From contig JBDKJS010000186.1 of NCBI GenBank assembly GCA_039806065.1, positions 1 to 24,528 of the forward strand: a DNA stretch of 24,528 nucleotides. The letters run 5' to 3'. The position numbers and the translations under genes were made by a program. Within the stretch, counting starts at the first letter, position 1, and the number at the start of each line of letters is the position of its first letter. Shown one piece after another: positions 22,698 through 24,528 of this stretch. The stretch is from JBDKJS01 sp039806065 (GTDB lineage: Bacteria > Bacteroidota > Bacteroidia > AKYH767-A > 2013-40CM-41-45). The notes under the pieces are model-generated. The model did not search any database and was not told the origin of the DNA. It was given only the letters and a program-made list of their open reading frames with translations.

Positions 22698-24528
22698 ATG
22701 AGCGACAACAATCAAAATAAAAATAACGGTAAAAAACCCTTTAGCCCTAAACCAAAATTCAGCTTTAACTTCTACTGGATTTACGGAATTATTATTGTAG
22801 CACTCTTGGCTTCCCAAATATTTGCTTGGGGTGGAGGGGAGCGCAAGACCACACTTGATCAATTGGTAGTGATGCTGCAGAACAAAGAGGTAGATCGGAT
22901 AGTGGTAACAGGTGATGTAGCCCATGTGTACATCAAAAAAGATAAGCTACTTACAGATGCTAAATACAATGATGTAAAAAATATAGGCTGGAACAATAGC
23001 ACTAACCCAGGTCCTCATTTTAGTTTGAATACTGGGCCTGCTGAAGCTTTTAAAACTGATGTGCGTGATGCACAACAAACCCTGCTAACTACAGATAAAA
23101 AAATCACTATAGAATATGAACCTGATAATGCCAACTATTGGAGTTTTATAATCAACTGGGTATTGCCACTGGTTTTCTTAGTAGTAATTTGGATGTTCAT
23201 TATGCGCAGAATGGGTGGCAGTAATGGTGGATCACAAATATTTAATATCGGAAAATCAAGAGCACAACTTTTTGATAAAGACCTACAAGTAAAAACCACT
23301 TTTAATGATGTGGCCGGATTAGAAGAAGCTAAAGTGGAAGTAATGGAGATTGTTGACTTTTTAAAGAATCCTAAAAAATACACCACACTAGGTGGTAAAA
23401 TACCAAGAGGTGCCCTCTTGGTAGGACCTCCAGGCACTGGCAAAACGCTTCTGGCAAAAGCGATGGCTGGCGAAGCTCAAGTGCCCTTTTTCTCTTTAAG
23501 TGGATCAGACTTTGTAGAAATGTTTGTAGGAGTGGGGGCATCGCGCGTACGCGATTTATTTAGACAAGCTAAAGAAAAGGCACCTTGTATTATTTTTATT
23601 GACGAAATAGATGCTATTGGCAGAGCACGTGGCAAATCACCAAGCTTTAGTGCAAATGATGAAAGAGAAAGTACGCTCAACCAACTACTAACAGAAATGG
23701 ATGGCTTCGGTAGCAACAGCGGTGTTATTATTTTGGCCGCCACCAACCGGGCCGATGTGCTGGACAGGGCCCTACTAAGACCAGGACGCTTTGACCGACA
23801 AATTTTTGTGGAACTTCCTGACTTAAACGGAAGAAAAGAAATTTTTAGTGTCCACCTTAAACCACTTAAAATTAACGAAGCACTTGATATTGATTTCCTA
23901 GCGCGCCAAACTCCAGGATTTAGTGGTGCCGATATTGCTAACGTTTGTAATGAAGCTGCACTTATTGCCGCTAGAAGAAGTAAAGCAAGCATTGATAAGC
24001 AAGATTTTCTTGATGCCATTGATAGAATAATTGGAGGACTAGAAAAGAAAAATAAAATTATCTCCCCTCAAGAGAAAAAAGTAATTGCATACCATGAAAG
24101 CGGCCATGCTGCTGTTAGCTGGTTACTAGAACATGCACACCCGCTGGTAAAAGTTACCATAGTGCCTCGTGGCAACTCACTTGGTGCGGCATGGTACCTA
24201 CCCGAGGAACGCAGCATTACGAACAAGGATCAATTATTAGATGAAATTTGTGCAGCTCTTGGAGGTCGTGCAGCTGAAGATATTATTTTTGGTAAAGTAA
24301 GTACTGGAGCATTGAGCGACCTAGAAAAAATTACTAAAACAGCTTATGCCATGACTACCATGTATGGACTCAATGATGCTATTGGTAATATTAGCTTCTA
24401 TGATAGTAGCGGACAGCAAGAGTATAATTTCAACAAACCGTATAGTGAGAAAACTGCTGAAATAATAGATCGTGAGGTGAAAAAACTAATTGATGAAGCT
24501 TATGACCGCACCAGAGAACTTTTAAATG
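22698..24528 (+). CDS. ftsH: ATP-dependent zinc metalloprotease FtsH, 3' end outside window
   Basis: 610 complete codons are visible before the right edge; the end of the protease domain and C-terminus are missing. FtsH is a hexameric inner-membrane AAA+ protease that degrades misassembled membrane proteins and some regulators. An N-terminal membrane helix lies at about 26-44, a periplasmic segment at 45-147 and a second helix at about 149-170. The AAA module has Walker A GPPGTGKT (243-250), Walker B with DEID (302-305) and RPGRFDR (361-367). The zinc site is HESGH (466-470), with the third ligand probably Asp541 in LSDLEK. The start codon sits after an A/T-rich stretch with no Shine-Dalgarno sequence. 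It is probably cotranscribed with rsfS; TAGCTTTA at 22670-22677, one base off consensus, may be an additional -7 box. Confidence 0.97.
   Translation, partial: MSDNNQNKNNGKKPFSPKPKFSFNFYWIYGIIIVALLASQIFAWGGGERKTTLDQLVVMLQNKEVDRIVVTGDVAHVYIKKDKLLTDAKYNDVKNIGWNNSTNPGPHFSLNTGPAEAFKTDVRDAQQTLLTTDKKITIEYEPDNANYWSFIINWVLPLVFLVVIWMFIMRRMGGSNGGSQIFNIGKSRAQLFDKDLQVKTTFNDVAGLEEAKVEVMEIVDFLKNPKKYTTLGGKIPRGALLVGPPGTGKTLLAKAMAGEAQVPFFSLSGSDFVEMFVGVGASRVRDLFRQAKEKAPCIIFIDEIDAIGRARGKSPSFSANDERESTLNQLLTEMDGFGSNSGVIILAATNRADVLDRALLRPGRFDRQIFVELPDLNGRKEIFSVHLKPLKINEALDIDFLARQTPGFSGADIANVCNEAALIAARRSKASIDKQDFLDAIDRIIGGLEKKNKIISPQEKKVIAYHESGHAAVSWLLEHAHPLVKVTIVPRGNSLGAAWYLPEERSITNKDQLLDEICAALGGRAAEDIIFGKVSTGALSDLEKITKTAYAMTTMYGLNDAIGNISFYDSSGQQEYNFNKPYSEKTAEIIDREVKKLIDEAYDRTRELLN

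Noticed and set aside
23477..24019. Minus-strand open frame of 180 codons
   Set aside because: It is antisense to the AAA domain of ftsH, is rich in Ser/Leu, and has no recognisable motif or promoter.

Overview
The window looks like a chromosomal segment of a member of the Bacteroidota, probably a carotenoid-making aerobe that glides or at least has a type IX secretion system (T9SS). The evidence is gldC, a T9SS-type C-terminal sorting domain on the esterase at 16115-17536, a giant surface protein built from PKD-like and cadherin-like repeats, lipoprotein signals, start sites without Shine-Dalgarno sequences, and several promoters of the Bacteroidota type (-7 box TAnnTTTG). The DNA is AT-rich. 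I cannot place it to genus. I see no rRNA, tRNA, CRISPR array, insertion sequence or prophage.

Layout. 1-6784 (minus) is the first 2261 codons of a giant secreted protein, cut off by the left edge. It has a signal peptide, about 15 PKD/Ig-like units, then about nine cadherin-like units arranged in a higher-order 1200-bp repeat. 7131-8867 (minus) is a lipoprotein with OmpA-like and TPR segments. 9089-12097 (minus) holds lycopene beta-cyclase (crtY) behind the translational GTPase typA/bipA. 12218-13493 (minus) holds a helical-repeat protein and a lipoprotein of unknown function. 13557-16056 (plus) holds a DUF423 membrane protein, a small lipoprotein and ATP-dependent PEP carboxykinase (pckA), closed by a strong terminator. 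16115-17955 (minus) is a two-gene operon: a SPOR-domain protein and a secreted esterase with a T9SS tail. 17981-20949 (plus) holds a MmcQ/YjbR protein, a DUF502 membrane protein, a KirBac-type potassium channel and a sphingolipid delta4-desaturase-like enzyme. 20966-22078 (minus) holds gldC and biotin protein ligase. 22170-24528 (plus) holds rsfS and ftsH, the latter cut by the right edge.

How the genes fit together. Much of the window is housekeeping: translation and ribosome control (typA, rsfS), membrane protein quality control (ftsH), biotinylation (birA) and gluconeogenesis (pckA). Cell-envelope functions are spread between these: the giant repeat protein, the T9SS-dependent esterase, GldC, lipoproteins, a SPOR protein, carotenoid synthesis and a possible sphingolipid desaturase. 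I found no clear new multi-gene system. The most notable points are the exact 1200-bp superrepeat and a recent 303-bp-offset repeat in the giant gene, a bacterial enzyme strikingly like eukaryotic dihydroceramide desaturases, a tight DUF502-KirBac gene pair, and promoters placed so close to start codons that their mRNAs should be nearly leaderless.
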